64,000 nt of DNA from Actinomycetospora sp. TBRC 11914 (GTDB lineage Bacteria; Actinomycetota; Actinomycetes; Mycobacteriales; Pseudonocardiaceae): NCBI RefSeq assembly GCF_012933465.1, contig NZ_JABBND010000007.1:166070-230069 (forward strand), given 5' to 3'. A program made the translations under genes and the position numbers. Every line of letters begins with the position of its first letter. Position 1 is the first letter of the stretch. The notes under the pieces were generated by a model. It ran no database searches. It saw nothing but the letters and a program-made list of their open reading frames with translations, and was not told the origin of the DNA. This document shows, piece after piece, positions 1 through 9,188 of the stretch.

Positions 1-1309
1 AGTACACCGACGCGCCCGCCTCGGAGACCATCGCTGGGGTCAGCCCGGGAACGTTCCGTGCGAGTTCCTGGGCCAGCTTGTGGGTCTCCCGGGAGGCGGT
101 CCCGTTCCCGATGGCGACCAGTTCCACCGCGTGCTGCTGGGCGAGCCGGGCGAGGGTGGCCAGCGACTGGTCCCACTGGTTGCGCGGCACGTGCGGGTAG
201 ATCGTCTCGTGCGCGACGACCTTCCCGGTGCCGTCGACGACCGCGACCTTCACGCCGGTGCGCAGCCCCGGGTCGAGGCCCATGGTCGGACGGGCGCCGG
301 CGGGGGCGGCGAGCAGGAGATCGCGCAGGTTGCCGGCGAACACCCCGACCGCGCCCTCCTCGGCCACCTCGCGCAGCCGCACCCGCAGGTCGACCACCAG
401 GCGCGACGAGATGCGGGTGCGCCACGCCCACCGCGCGACGCCGAGCAGCCAGGTGTCGGCGGGACGGCCGTGGTCGGCGATCCCGGCGGCCGCGGCGATG
501 CGGCCCTCGTAGGCCGAGGTGTCGCCGTCGTCGTCGGCGGAGCACGGGTCGAACGTCAGCGCCAGGACCTCCTCGGACTCGCCGCGCAGCAGCGCGAGGA
601 TCCGGTGGGAGGGGAGCTTGGTGTAGGGCTCGTCGAACGCGAAGTAGTCGGAGAACTTCGCTGCCGCCGGGTCCTCGGCCTTGCCCTCGCGGGCGACGGC
701 GACGACGCGGCCGCGGGTCCACATCCGCTCGCGGAGCTCGCCGACGAGGTCGGCGTCCTCGGCGAGCCGTTCGACGAGGATCGCGCGGGCGCCGTCGAGG
801 GCGGCCTCGGCGTCGGGGACGCCCTTCTCGGCGTCGACGAACGCGGCGGCGGCGGCCTGCGGCTCGACCGTGGGGTCACCCAGCAGGCCGTCGGCGAGCG
901 GCTCGAGCCCGGCCTCGCGCGCGATCATCGCCTTGGTGCGGCGCTTCGGCTTGTAGGGGAGGTAGACGTCCTCGAGCCGGCTCTTGGTCTCGGCGCGGAG
1001 GATCTGCGCGTGGAGCTCGTCGGTGAGCTTGCCCTGCTCCCGGACCGACTCCAGGACCGCGGACCGTCGCTCCTCGAGCTCGCGCAGGTAGCCGAGACGC
1101 TCGTGCAGCGTGCGCAGCTGCGCGTCGTCCAGCCCGCCCGTGGCCTCCTTGCGGTACCGGGCGACGAAGGGCACGGTCGCGCCGCCGTCGAGCAGCTCGA
1201 TCGCGGCGCGGACCTGGCCCTCGCCGACCTCCAGCTCGGTGGCGATCCGGCTCGGGACGGGCGGCAGCGCGGCGGGTGCGGGCGTGCTCGGAGCGGTCAC
1301 GGCAACCAT
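1..1309 (-). CDS. tex: Tex-family RNA-binding transcriptional accessory protein (partial, runs off left edge)
   Basis: Tex proteins are cytoplasmic nucleic-acid-binding factors (YqgF-like, helix-hairpin-helix and S1 domains) linked to transcription and RNA stability. The start is ATG at 1309 and the reading frame is open to base 1, giving about 436 of the usual ~780 residues. Visible family signatures are VYLPYKPKRRTKA near residue 115 and, at the window edge, VPGLTPAMVSEAGASVY, the characteristic VSEAGAS block. The C-terminal S1 domain lies outside the window. The gene is read leftward and the 48-bp dispersed repeat sits about 75 bp upstream of its start. Identification is confident; the exact start is less so. 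Confidence 0.9.
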   Translation of the reverse strand, partial: MVAVTAPSTPAPAALPPVPSRIATELEVGEGQVRAAIELLDGGATVPFVARYRKEATGGLDDAQLRTLHERLGYLRELEERRSAVLESVREQGKLTDELHAQILRAETKSRLEDVYLPYKPKRRTKAMIAREAGLEPLADGLLGDPTVEPQAAAAAFVDAEKGVPDAEAALDGARAILVERLAEDADLVGELRERMWTRGRVVAVAREGKAEDPAAAKFSDYFAFDEPYTKLPSHRILALLRGESEEVLALTFDPCSADDDGDTSAYEGRIAAAAGIADHGRPADTWLLGVARWAWRTRISSRLVVDLRVRLREVAEEGAVGVFAGNLRDLLLAAPAGARPTMGLDPGLRTGVKVAVVDGTGKVVAHETIYPHVPRNQWDQSLATLARLAQQHAVELVAIGNGTASRETHKLAQELARNVPGLTPAMVSEAGASVY

Positions 1310-1384
1310 CGTGCAACACCCCACCGACAGCCCGGGCCGGACCCGTGAAACGTCGTCGGGACCGCGTATGGCAGCCGGCACGAC

Positions 1385-1432
1385 GGTGTGGATTTCCTGA
1401 CGATGAGTGTCTGCGATGCGACACCGCTGACG
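1385..1432 (-). repeat. 48-bp dispersed repeat, copy A
   Basis: This stretch matches 22433-22480 with about six mismatches over 48 bp; the shared right half reads TGTCTGCGATGCGACACCG. It lies upstream of a leftward gene (tex), as does the other copy. The core has a TGTC-N8-GACA outer dyad, so a protein-binding site is possible, but a small mobile or REP-like sequence is equally possible. Confidence 0.7.
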
Positions 1433-1438
1433 CCGGGA

Positions 1439-2683
1439 CTAGCCCTCCAGCGACAGCAGCGCCGCCTGCACCATCGTCCGCACGCCCACCGGCAGCGCCC
1501 GCTCGTCGAGCGCGAACGTCGGCTGGTGGATGTCGGACTGCCGGCCCTCGCCGGACCACACGCCGAGCCGGCCCATGGCGCCGGGGACGTGCTCGAGGTA
1601 CCAGCCGAAGTCCTCGCCGCCGGAGGACTGCTCGGTGTCCACCGCCGCCCCCGGGCCCGCTGCCCGCTCGGCCGCCCGGGCCAGCAGGTCGGCCGACACC
1701 GGGTCGTTCACCACCGGCGGCACCCCACGACGGTGCTCGAGCACGTACCCGACCCCGGTGGGCGCCAGCAGCGCGGTGACGAGCTGGCGCACCAGCGGCT
1801 CGAGCTCGTTCCACGTGGCGTGCTGCGCCGTGCGCAGGGTCCCCGAGAGCGTCCCGATCTCCGGCACGGCGTTCGCGGCGTGCCCCGCGTCGACCTGACC
1901 CCAGACCATGACCGTGCCGGACCGGGGGTCGACCCGGCGCGAGAGCAGGTCCGGCAGCCCGGTGATGACGGTGCCGAGGGCGTGGACCAGGTCGGCCGTC
2001 AGGTGGGGCCGGGAGGTGTGCCCGCCGGGCGAGGTGAGGCGCAGCTCCAGCATGTCGCAGGCCGAGGTGATCGGCCCGACGCGCGTGCCGACGTGCCCGA
2101 CCTCGAGGCGCGGGTCGCAGTGCAGCGCGAAGATGCGGTCGACGTCGGCGAGCCCGTCGGCCGCGATGACGTCGAGCGCGCCCCCGGGCTGGACCTCCTC
2201 GGCGGGCTGGAACACCAGCCGCACGCGCCCGGGCAGGCGGTCGGCGACCGACGCGAGCGCGAGGCCCGCGCCGAGCAGCACCGAGGTGTGCGCGTCGTGC
2301 CCGCACATGTGCGCCACGCCGGGAACGGTCGACGCCCACGGCACGTCGGCCTGTTCGTGCAGCGGGAGCGCGTCCATGTCGGCGCGCAGCGCGACGGTGC
2401 GCGGGCCGGAGCCGACGTCGCAGATCAGGCCGGTGCCCGGGAGCAGCCGCGGGCGAAGACCGGCGGACTCCAGGATCCGCGCGCAGAGCGCGGTGGTCGC
2501 CTGCTCGGAGCGCGCGAGCTCGGGGTGCGCGTGGATGGTGCGGCGCCAGGCGACGACGTCGGGGGCGTGCTCGGCGAGCCAGGCGTCGAGCCACTGCGGC
2601 CCGGTGCCGCTCCCGAGGTCCGTCACGCCGGCGTTCGCCCGCACGGTCCTCGGATCGTCCGGGCGGGTCTGCAGCAGCGTCAC
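1439..2683 (-). CDS. M20-family metallo-amidohydrolase
   Basis: This is a 414-residue zinc/manganese amidohydrolase of the M20D type (hippurate, N-acyl-amino-acid or IAA-conjugate hydrolase family). Such enzymes cleave N-acyl amides in the cytoplasm. Metal-site motifs are visible: LRADMDALP, CGHDAHTSVLLGAG, QPAEEVQPGGA and, near the C-terminus, SSGGEDFGWYLEHVPGAM. The start is GTG at 2683, because GAGGAGGTGG lies 5 nt before it; an earlier in-frame start at 2737 lacks such a site. It is leftward, with the kinase gene divergent across 336 bp. The substrate cannot be told from sequence. Confidence 0.85.
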   Translation of the reverse strand: MTLLQTRPDDPRTVRANAGVTDLGSGTGPQWLDAWLAEHAPDVVAWRRTIHAHPELARSEQATTALCARILESAGLRPRLLPGTGLICDVGSGPRTVALRADMDALPLHEQADVPWASTVPGVAHMCGHDAHTSVLLGAGLALASVADRLPGRVRLVFQPAEEVQPGGALDVIAADGLADVDRIFALHCDPRLEVGHVGTRVGPITSACDMLELRLTSPGGHTSRPHLTADLVHALGTVITGLPDLLSRRVDPRSGTVMVWGQVDAGHAANAVPEIGTLSGTLRTAQHATWNELEPLVRQLVTALLAPTGVGYVLEHRRGVPPVVNDPVSADLLARAAERAAGPGAAVDTEQSSGGEDFGWYLEHVPGAMGRLGVWSGEGRQSDIHQPTFALDERALPVGVRTMVQAALLSLEG

Positions 2684-3019
2684 CGTTCCACCTCCTCGCG
2701 CCGCCGAACGGGTGCGTCCGGTAGCTGGTGACCCCAATATGCCTGGCGAGGTCGCGTCACCGAGGGCGTCCGGCGGCGATGGCGCCGAGGGGTCCGGACG
2801 ATGCTGTCAGTGGCGGGATGCCCGGTCGTCCGGCGAGACGAACGGCGGGTCGGTGCAGGTCACCGGGTCAGCGGGCCGGAAACCCCGGTCGTCGCCCGAC
2901 GAGCGGTCGCACACCGCGTGACGAGCGGCGCCATCGGGTTGTCCACCACCGTTGGTCGCCGGGCGCGGCCGGACGGGTGGGGCGACGGTCACCGGTGCCG
3001 GGGGCGCCATCATGGGGGT
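2684..3019. other. Divergent intergenic region, 336 bp
   Basis: Lies between the divergent amidohydrolase and kinase genes and should hold promoters for both. I see no convincing gene, RNA, repeat or clear -10/-35 pair in it. Confidence 0.4.
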
Positions 3020-6016
3020 GTGAGCCCCCGCCCCGCCGAGACGCGCCGCCTCGTCGGCCGCTACCGCCTCGACTCCGAGCTCGGGCGGGGCGCGATGGGC
3101 ACGGTGTGGTCGGCCTACGACGAGGTCCTGCACCGCCCGGTCGCGGTCAAGGAGGTGCGGCTCTCGCTGGTGCCGGTCTCCGAGCGGGCGATCGTGCGCG
3201 AGCGGACGCTGCGCGAGGCCCGCGCGACCGCGATGCTCAGCCACCCCAACGTCGTCACCCTCTACGACGTCGTCGAGGTCGACTCCGAGCCCTACGTCGT
3301 CATGGAGCTGCTGCCCTCGCGCAGCCTCGCCTCCTACATCGCCGAGCGCGGCACGCTGTCGCAGGCCGAGACCGCGGAGATCGGGTCGGCGGTCGCGTCC
3401 GCGCTGATGACCGCCCACCGCGCCGGGATCACCCACCGCGACGTCAAGCCCGGCAACGTGCTGATCGGCACCGACGGGCAGATCAAGCTCACCGACTTCG
3501 GCATCGCGCGCAATGCCGCCGAGTCGTCGATGACCCAGACCGGCACGGTCCTCGGGTCGCCGCCCTACATCGCGCCCGAGGTGGCGATGGGCCGCGCGGT
3601 CGGCCCGCCGGCGGACCTGTGGGGGCTGGGCGCGACGCTCTTCGCCTGCCTCGAGGGCCGGCCGCCCTACGACGCGGGCGATCCGGTCTCGACGGTGTCC
3701 GCGGTCGTCCACGGCGAGATCCCGCGGCCGTCGGGCCACGGCCCGGTGGTCGACGTCGTGCGCGGGCTGATGGTCAAGGACCCGTCGCTGCGCATGCCGC
3801 TGCCCGCGGTGCGTCGCCGGCTCCGCCCGCTGATGGCCGACCCGGAGGGCCCCATGCTCTCCGCGCCGCCCGCCCCGGCGACGACGGAGTTCCGCCTCCC
3901 GCCGACGCCGTCCGACCCGCCCGCCGACGACGCCCGCTCCGGCCTGATCCGGGCGCAGGGCCGCAGCGGGACGCTCGTCGAGGGCGCGCAGCCTGCCGGG
4001 CCCTCCGGGAGCGCGCCGCCCGGCGCGCCGGCGCAGCCCCCGACGCCCAGCCCCCCGACGTCCAGCCCCCCGACGCCCAGCCCCGCGCCGCGCCGGCCCA
4101 CGCCGACGCCCGGGGCGCCCCGCACCGCCCCCCTGGCCGGCCCGGCCGCCGAGGGCGCGGCCGGGGCGGCGAGCGGGGTGGCCGCCGCGGAGGCCGGGAC
4201 CGGCGACCGCGAGGCCTCCGGACCGGGCGCGACGACGGGTGCGGCGGGCACGCCGACGACCACGCCCGACGACGAGGCCGCCCCGGCGGCCGGGGAGACC
4301 GCGGCCGACGAGACCGTGGCCCCGGACGACGACGCGGAGGTCGGTGCGGCCGAGGCGGAGGACCACACCGACGCGCCCGGGGCGGCCGACGCGCGGGACG
4401 GCGCCGCGGCGGGCACCGCCACCGCCGGGCGGGGAGCCGCCGACCCGGCCGCGGACGACGACGCCGACGCCGCCGACGACGACGACGACGCCGCGGAAGG
4501 CACGGACGCCGCGGCGGAGGCGGCCCCGGACGTCAGCGGTGACGAGGCGGCCGGCCCGTCGTCGGGCCCGGTCCCGACGACGACCGACGGCACGGACGCC
4601 CCCGACGCCGCCGGCCCGGGGACGGGCGCCGGCCCGGGCACGGACGGCACCGCGACCGAGGAGGACGCGGCCGACGCCGACGGGACGGGCGCCTCCGCAG
4701 CGGCCGCCGGAGCCGCCGGAGCCGCGGTCGCGGCCGGAGCCGCGGTCGCGGCGGGAGCCGCGGCGCGGTCCGGTACGGGCGAGGCGGAGCCCGACCCCGC
4801 GGCGGCCGCCGGGGACGGGTCCGACGCCGAGGACGGGGCCGAGGACGGGGCCGAGGACGCCGACGCGGCCGACGACGGGGCCCCGACCGACCCGCCCGAC
4901 GAGGACTCCCCCACCGACCCGCCCGCGGAGGAGGCCGCCGACGCCGGCCCCACCGACGAGCCCGGCTCCCCGACGCGGCCCGACGACTCCCCCGCCGGCA
5001 CCGACACCCCCGCCGGCCGGCCGCCGAGCACGCCCTCGTCCGGCACGCCCGCGCGGGGCCGCACCCCCACCCCGCCGTCGGGCACGTCCCGCACGTCGAC
5101 GCCGTCGTCGGGGTTCACCCGCACCCCGACCCCGTCGTCGGGGACGGGCGTCCCCGAACCGAGCGCGGCCGAGACGACGATGGTCACGCCGCGGCTGCCC
5201 GAGAGCGCCCGCCCGGCGCCGCGGCCCGCGCCCTCGACGCCGGGGCCCTGGTCGCAGCCCTACCAGCGGCCGCCCCGGGCGCCGATGGCCGCGCCGATGC
5301 GGCCGGGAGCGCCCCAGGCCCTGGCGGCCGACCCGGGTCCGCTGCCCTTCACCCCCTCGGCCCGCCCGGCCCCGGCCGCGAGCCGCGGGCGTCGCGTGGG
5401 AGTCGTCGTCCTCGTCGTCGTGCTGGCCCTCGCCGGGCTCGTCGGCGGCTACGCGGCCGCGCGGATGCTCGGCGGCCAGCAGCCGTTCGCGGTGTCGCTC
5501 GCGCCGCAGGGACCCGTCGTCGACGGCGAGCGCATGGTCTCCCACAGCGACGACAACGCCCGCTACAGCGGCACCGGGATGGGCTTCACCTCGCTGGTGC
5601 CCAGCACCTGGCAGCAGTTCCGGCTCCAGCAGCCCGGCGGCGACATCGTCGTGCGCTACGTCTCCGACGACGCCGACCGCGAGCTGCGCATCGACCGGCT
5701 CGCCGGCTTCTACCCCGCCCAGCGCGCCGCCGGGTACGCCGCGCTGCTCGCCCAGCCCTCGCGCATCGGCGCCGACGCGGTGCGGGTCGAGCCGCTCACC
5801 GTCGTCGCCCCGGCCCGGCCCGGCGCCGCGGAGCCGGTGCAGCAGACCGTCTACCGGGCGCGCAGCGGGAGCACGGACGACCGCACGACGTGGACCCGGC
5901 TCATCCCCTCCGGCCAGGACCTCTGGGTGGTGCGGATGACCGCGCCGAGCACCTCCCCGGGCGGGGCGCCCCAGCAGTTCTCGGTGATCGCGGACAGCTT
6001 CACCCCACCTGTCTAA
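3020..6016 (+). CDS. Membrane serine/threonine protein kinase (PknB-type kinase domain, long acidic linker)
   Basis: This 998-residue protein starts at GTG 3020. Residues about 10-275 form a Hanks-type kinase: glycine loop LGRGAMGTV (21-29), catalytic Lys44 in VAVK, HRD at 139-141 in THRDVKPGN, and DFG at 159-161. Next come about 500 residues of Ala/Pro/Asp/Glu/Thr low complexity, with short repeats such as SPPT and EDGAEDGA. A single membrane helix (about 791-812) and an extracellular domain of about 180 residues follow. The topology fits an actinobacterial receptor kinase, but the outer domain is not PASTA, so its ligand is unknown. The unusually long acidic linker may span crowded membrane-proximal space. 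The purine phosphorylase gene follows after 12 bp. Confidence 0.9.
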   Translation: MSPRPAETRRLVGRYRLDSELGRGAMGTVWSAYDEVLHRPVAVKEVRLSLVPVSERAIVRERTLREARATAMLSHPNVVTLYDVVEVDSEPYVVMELLPSRSLASYIAERGTLSQAETAEIGSAVASALMTAHRAGITHRDVKPGNVLIGTDGQIKLTDFGIARNAAESSMTQTGTVLGSPPYIAPEVAMGRAVGPPADLWGLGATLFACLEGRPPYDAGDPVSTVSAVVHGEIPRPSGHGPVVDVVRGLMVKDPSLRMPLPAVRRRLRPLMADPEGPMLSAPPAPATTEFRLPPTPSDPPADDARSGLIRAQGRSGTLVEGAQPAGPSGSAPPGAPAQPPTPSPPTSSPPTPSPAPRRPTPTPGAPRTAPLAGPAAEGAAGAASGVAAAEAGTGDREASGPGATTGAAGTPTTTPDDEAAPAAGETAADETVAPDDDAEVGAAEAEDHTDAPGAADARDGAAAGTATAGRGAADPAADDDADAADDDDDAAEGTDAAAEAAPDVSGDEAAGPSSGPVPTTTDGTDAPDAAGPGTGAGPGTDGTATEEDAADADGTGASAAAAGAAGAAVAAGAAVAAGAAARSGTGEAEPDPAAAAGDGSDAEDGAEDGAEDADAADDGAPTDPPDEDSPTDPPAEEAADAGPTDEPGSPTRPDDSPAGTDTPAGRPPSTPSSGTPARGRTPTPPSGTSRTSTPSSGFTRTPTPSSGTGVPEPSAAETTMVTPRLPESARPAPRPAPSTPGPWSQPYQRPPRAPMAAPMRPGAPQALAADPGPLPFTPSARPAPAASRGRRVGVVVLVVVLALAGLVGGYAAARMLGGQQPFAVSLAPQGPVVDGERMVSHSDDNARYSGTGMGFTSLVPSTWQQFRLQQPGGDIVVRYVSDDADRELRIDRLAGFYPAQRAAGYAALLAQPSRIGADAVRVEPLTVVAPARPGAAEPVQQTVYRARSGSTDDRTTWTRLIPSGQDLWVVRMTAPSTSPGGAPQQFSVIADSFTPPV

Positions 6017-6028
6017 GGTGGCGCGGCG

Positions 6029-6853
6029 ATGAGCGCCGACCCCACCCCCCGCACCGACCCCGACGGCGCCGCCCGCGCCGCCGCCGCCGAGCTGGCCCGC
6101 CGGACCGGGGTGGCGCGCCACGACGTCGCCGTCGTCCTCGGCTCGGGCTGGGCGCCCGCCGCCGACGGGCTCGGGGCCCCCGACACCGAGATCCCGGTCG
6201 CGGAGCTGCCGGGCTTCACCCCGCCGGGCGCGCCCGACCACCGCGGCACCGCCCGGTCGGTCATCGTCGACGGGCACCACGTCCTGGTGCTGCTGGGCCG
6301 GACCCACGTCTACGAGGGCCACGGCGAGGCGCAGGCCGTGCACGCGGTCCGGACGGCCTGCGCCGCGGGCGCGGGCACCGTCGTGCTCACCAACGCCGCC
6401 GGCGGCATCGACCCCTCCTACGCCGTCGGCCAGCCGGTGCTCATCAGCGACCACCTCAACCTCACCGGCCGCTCGCCGCTGGTCGGGCCGGCCTTCGTCG
6501 ACCTCACCGACGCCTACGACCCCGCCCTGCGCGCCGCCGCGCGCGACCTCGACCCCTCCCTCGCCGAGGGCGTGTACGCGGGCCTGCCCGGTCCGCACTT
6601 CGAGACGCCCGCCGAGATCCGCATGCTGCGCACCCTGGGCGCCGACCTCGTCGGGATGTCGACGGTGCTGGAGACGATCGCGGCCCGCGCCGCCGGCGCC
6701 CGCGTCGCGGGGATCGCGCTGGTCAGCAACCCCGCCGCGGGCACCACCGACGAGCGCATCGACCACCTCGCGGTCCTCGAGGCGGTGCACGCCGCGGCGG
6801 CCCGCACCGGGGAGCTGCTGCGCGAGCTCGTGGCGGTGGCGGTCGCCGCGTGA
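6029..6853 (+). CDS. Purine nucleoside phosphorylase
   Basis: This 274-residue cytoplasmic enzyme of the PNP/MTAP family uses phosphate to split purine nucleosides into base and ribose-1-phosphate (salvage). Family blocks are LGSGWAP (phosphate loop), [43 protein letters not shown], read here in two adjoining parts, and the base-site region ALVSNPAAG. The length matches trimeric PNPs. The start codon is ATG 6029. A TAAGGT box at 6014-6019, overlapping the kinase stop, could give a nearly leaderless transcript. Its stop overlaps the next start as GTGA, so the two are translationally coupled. Confidence 0.92.
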   Translation: MSADPTPRTDPDGAARAAAAELARRTGVARHDVAVVLGSGWAPAADGLGAPDTEIPVAELPGFTPPGAPDHRGTARSVIVDGHHVLVLLGRTHVYEGHGEAQAVHAVRTACAAGAGTVVLTNAAGGIDPSYAVGQPVLISDHLNLTGRSPLVGPAFVDLTDAYDPALRAAARDLDPSLAEGVYAGLPGPHFETPAEIRMLRTLGADLVGMSTVLETIAARAAGARVAGIALVSNPAAGTTDERIDHLAVLEAVHAAAARTGELLRELVAVAVAA

Positions 6854-7314
6854 GCCGGCTGCTCGTCGTCCACCACACCCCCTCGCCGTCGTGCCAGGCG
6901 CTGCTCGAGGCGGTCCTGGAGGGCGCGGGCACCGACGAGCTGCCCGGGCCGGTGGAGGTGACCACCCGCCCGGCGCTGAGCGCCGGACCCGCGGACGTGC
7001 TCGCCGCCGACGCGGTGGTGCTCGGCACCCCGGCGAACATCGGGACGATGTCCGGGGCGCTCAAGCACTTCTTCGACCAGATCTACTACCCGTGCCTGCA
7101 GGACACCCGCGCCCTCGCCTTCGGGCTGTACGTCCACGGCGGCGACGACGTGGCGGGAGCGGTCCGCGACGTCCTGCGGATCACCGGCGCGCTCGGCTGG
7201 GAGCAGGCGGCCGCCGTCGTCGAGGCCACCGGGTCGGTGGACGCCGCCGACCGGGAGGCGGCGTGGGAGCTCGGGGCGACGCTCGCCCTCCACGTGATCG
7301 AGGCCGATCCGTAG
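6850..7314 (+). CDS. Flavodoxin-like NAD(P)H oxidoreductase
   Basis: This 154-residue protein has a flavodoxin fold. An N-terminal strand [12 protein letters not shown] with a Ser/Thr-rich FMN phosphate loop is followed by [25 protein letters not shown], the typical FMN-binding GTP/NxGTMSG region. Such proteins are FMN-dependent reductases or WrbA-like quinone reductases. It starts at GTG 6850, overlapping the phosphorylase stop by four bases, so it is probably co-translated with it. Whether the enzymes share a pathway is unknown. Confidence 0.8.
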   Translation: MSRLLVVHHTPSPSCQALLEAVLEGAGTDELPGPVEVTTRPALSAGPADVLAADAVVLGTPANIGTMSGALKHFFDQIYYPCLQDTRALAFGLYVHGGDDVAGAVRDVLRITGALGWEQAAAVVEATGSVDAADREAAWELGATLALHVIEADP

Positions 7315-7358
7315 CCCGGCGGCGAAATCCCCGGGTGCGGGCCGGTGTTGGCGCCCAC

Positions 7359-8291
7359 ATGACATCGCGAGCCGTGCAGTACGCCCGCTACGGCGGGCCG
7401 GAGGTGCTGGAGATCGTGGAGCGCGAGGACCCGCAGCCGGGCCCGGGCCAGGTCCGCCTGGCCGTGCGCGCCGCGTCGGTCAACCCGATCGACTGGAAGC
7501 TGCGCTCCGGGGCCATGGCCTCCACCGACGCGCCGGGGAAGCCCGTGATCGGCGGGGTCGACGTCGCGGGCACCGTCGAGGCCGTCGGCGAGGGGGTGAC
7601 GGCGTTCGCGGAGGGCGACGAGGTGCTCGGCCGCGCGAGCGGCGGCGCCTACGCCGAGAAGGCGCTCGCGGACGTCGACGGGCTGACCGCCAAGCCGGCC
7701 GGGGTGGCCTGGGAGGTCGCCGGCTCGCTGCCGGTCGTCGTCACCACCGCCTACCGCGGGCTGGCCCTGCTCGGGCTCGGCGCGGACGACGACACCGCCG
7801 GCAAGGTCCTCGTGGTCACCGGGGCCTCGGGCGGCGTCGGGGTCGTCGCCACCCAGCTCGCCGTGGCCCGCGGGGTGACCGTGATCGGGTCCGCGAGCGA
7901 GCGCCACCAGGACGACGTCAAGGCGCTCGGCGCCACGCCGGTCGTCTACGGCGAGGGCTTCGCCGACCGTGTGCGGGCCGTCACCGACCACGTCGACGCC
8001 GCGCTCGACACCGCGGGCAAGGGCGACCTCGGCGACCTCGTCGCGCTGACCGGGTCGGCCGACCGCGTGCTCACCATCGCCGACTACGCCGGCGCCCAGG
8101 AGCACGGTGTCCGGTTCAGCTCGGGCGGGGACGGCGAGGTCGAGGGCGCGCTCGCCGACTTCGTCGAGCACCTGGCCGCGGGCGACCACCGCGCGCCCGA
8201 GGTCGTCGTCTACCCGCTGGAGCAGGCCGCGCAGGCCCAGGAGGACAACCGCACGGGCGCGGTCAGCGGGAAGCTCGTCCTCACGCCGTAG
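7359..8291 (+). CDS. Zinc-independent NADP-dependent quinone oxidoreductase (MDR family)
   Basis: This 310-residue medium-chain dehydrogenase/reductase starts at ATG 7359. An N-terminal GroES-like domain has YGGPEVLEI and VNPIDWKLRSG, with no zinc-ligand cysteines. The Rossmann domain carries the NADP loop VVTGASGGVGVVATQLA. It resembles quinone reductases that reduce quinones or enals with NADPH. Its stop codon abuts the rsmI stop at 8292 with no gap, so the two genes converge end to end with no room for a separate terminator. Confidence 0.87.
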   Translation: MTSRAVQYARYGGPEVLEIVEREDPQPGPGQVRLAVRAASVNPIDWKLRSGAMASTDAPGKPVIGGVDVAGTVEAVGEGVTAFAEGDEVLGRASGGAYAEKALADVDGLTAKPAGVAWEVAGSLPVVVTTAYRGLALLGLGADDDTAGKVLVVTGASGGVGVVATQLAVARGVTVIGSASERHQDDVKALGATPVVYGEGFADRVRAVTDHVDAALDTAGKGDLGDLVALTGSADRVLTIADYAGAQEHGVRFSSGGDGEVEGALADFVEHLAAGDHRAPEVVVYPLEQAAQAQEDNRTGAVSGKLVLTP

Positions 8292-9128
8292 TCACTGCTT
8301 CGCGCGCAGGGCCGCCTCGTAGAGGGCCTTCGTCGAGACCCCGCGCTCGGTCGCGACCCGGCGGGCGGCGTCCTTGAGACGCTGCCCGCCGGCGACCAGG
8401 GCGAGCACCTCGTCGGCGAGCTCGTCGGGCTCCGGGGCGACGACGACCGCGCCGCCGAGCACGACGGTCACCTCCCCCAGCACGTCGCGCTCCCCCGCCC
8501 ACGCCGCGAGCTCGGCGAGCGTGCCCCGCACGACCTCCTCGTGGGTCTTGGTGAGCTCCCGGCACACCGCCGCCGGACGGTCGGCGCCCAGGACCTCGAC
8601 GGCCACCGCCAGCAGCGACGCGAGCCGGCGGGGCGACTCGAAGAACACCGTGGTCCGCTGCTCGGTCGCGAGCGCGGCGAGCCACGAGCGCCGCTTGCCG
8701 TCGGGCCGCGGCGCGAACCCCTCGAAGCAGAATCGGTCGGTCGGCAGCCCCGACACGGCCAGCGCCGTGAGCACCGCCGAGGGGCCGGGCAGGCAGCGCA
8801 CCGTGAGGTCCTCGGCGGCGCAGGCCGCGACGAGCCGGTAGCCGGGGTCGGACACCGCGGGCATCCCGGCGTCGGTGACCACCAGCACCGTCGCACCGCC
8901 GCGCACGTCGTCGACGAGCCGCGGGATCCGCACCCGCTCGACGTCCTCGTAGAAGCTCACGACGGTGCCCGCCACGGTCACCCCGAGGGCGGCCGCCAGG
9001 CGGCCGAGACGGCGGGTGTCCTCGGCGGCGACGACGTCGGCCGTGGCGAGCGCGGTGCGCAGGCGGACCGAGGCGTCGTCGGGGTCGCCGAGCGGGGTCG
9101 CCGCCAGGAGCAGCACACCGTCGGACAC
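8292..9128 (-). CDS. rsmI: 16S rRNA (cytidine(1402)-2'-O)-methyltransferase RsmI
   Basis: This 278-residue tetrapyrrole-methylase-fold enzyme uses SAM to methylate the 2'-OH of C1402 in the ribosomal decoding site. Family blocks are AATPLGDPDDAS, AAEDTRRLGRL, VTDAGMPAVSDPGYRLV and LPGPSAVLTALAVSGLPTD. The start is GTG 9128; a TAGGGT box ends 8 nt upstream and there is no Shine-Dalgarno, suggesting a leaderless transcript. It is divergent from the O-mannosyltransferase gene, a pairing I recall from Rv1003c/Rv1002c in M. tuberculosis. Confidence 0.93.
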   Translation of the reverse strand: MSDGVLLLAATPLGDPDDASVRLRTALATADVVAAEDTRRLGRLAAALGVTVAGTVVSFYEDVERVRIPRLVDDVRGGATVLVVTDAGMPAVSDPGYRLVAACAAEDLTVRCLPGPSAVLTALAVSGLPTDRFCFEGFAPRPDGKRRSWLAALATEQRTTVFFESPRRLASLLAVAVEVLGADRPAAVCRELTKTHEEVVRGTLAELAAWAGERDVLGEVTVVLGGAVVVAPEPDELADEVLALVAGGQRLKDAARRVATERGVSTKALYEAALRAKQ

Positions 9129-9136
9129 GGTGGAGA

Positions 9137-9142
9137 ACCCTA
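9137..9142 (-). promoter_or_regulatory. -10 box of rsmI (leaderless)
   Basis: TAGGGT on the minus strand, 8 nt before the GTG start, with no ribosome-binding site between. No clear -35 box was identified. Confidence 0.5.
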
Positions 9143-9174
9143 GGGCGGCGTCGGCGATCGAGCGCGTCCGGACC

Positions 9175-9180
9175 TACGAT
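9175..9180 (+). promoter_or_regulatory. -10 box of the mannosyltransferase gene (leaderless)
   Basis: TACGAT lies 8 nt before GTG 9189 with no Shine-Dalgarno, so transcription probably starts at or beside the start codon. Confidence 0.5.
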
Positions 9181-9188
9181 CGGCGCCC

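Noticed and set aside
80..1348. Rightward 422-codon frame over the tex region
   Set aside because: It is antisense to tex, whose reverse frame carries clear family motifs; the apparent protein is a GC artefact.
2807..6790. Open frame of 1327 codons on the minus strand opposite the kinase and phosphorylase genes
   Set aside because: The codons mirror the GC-biased kinase frame, the product is Arg/Gly/Val-rich without domains, and it spans two well-supported genes on the other strand.
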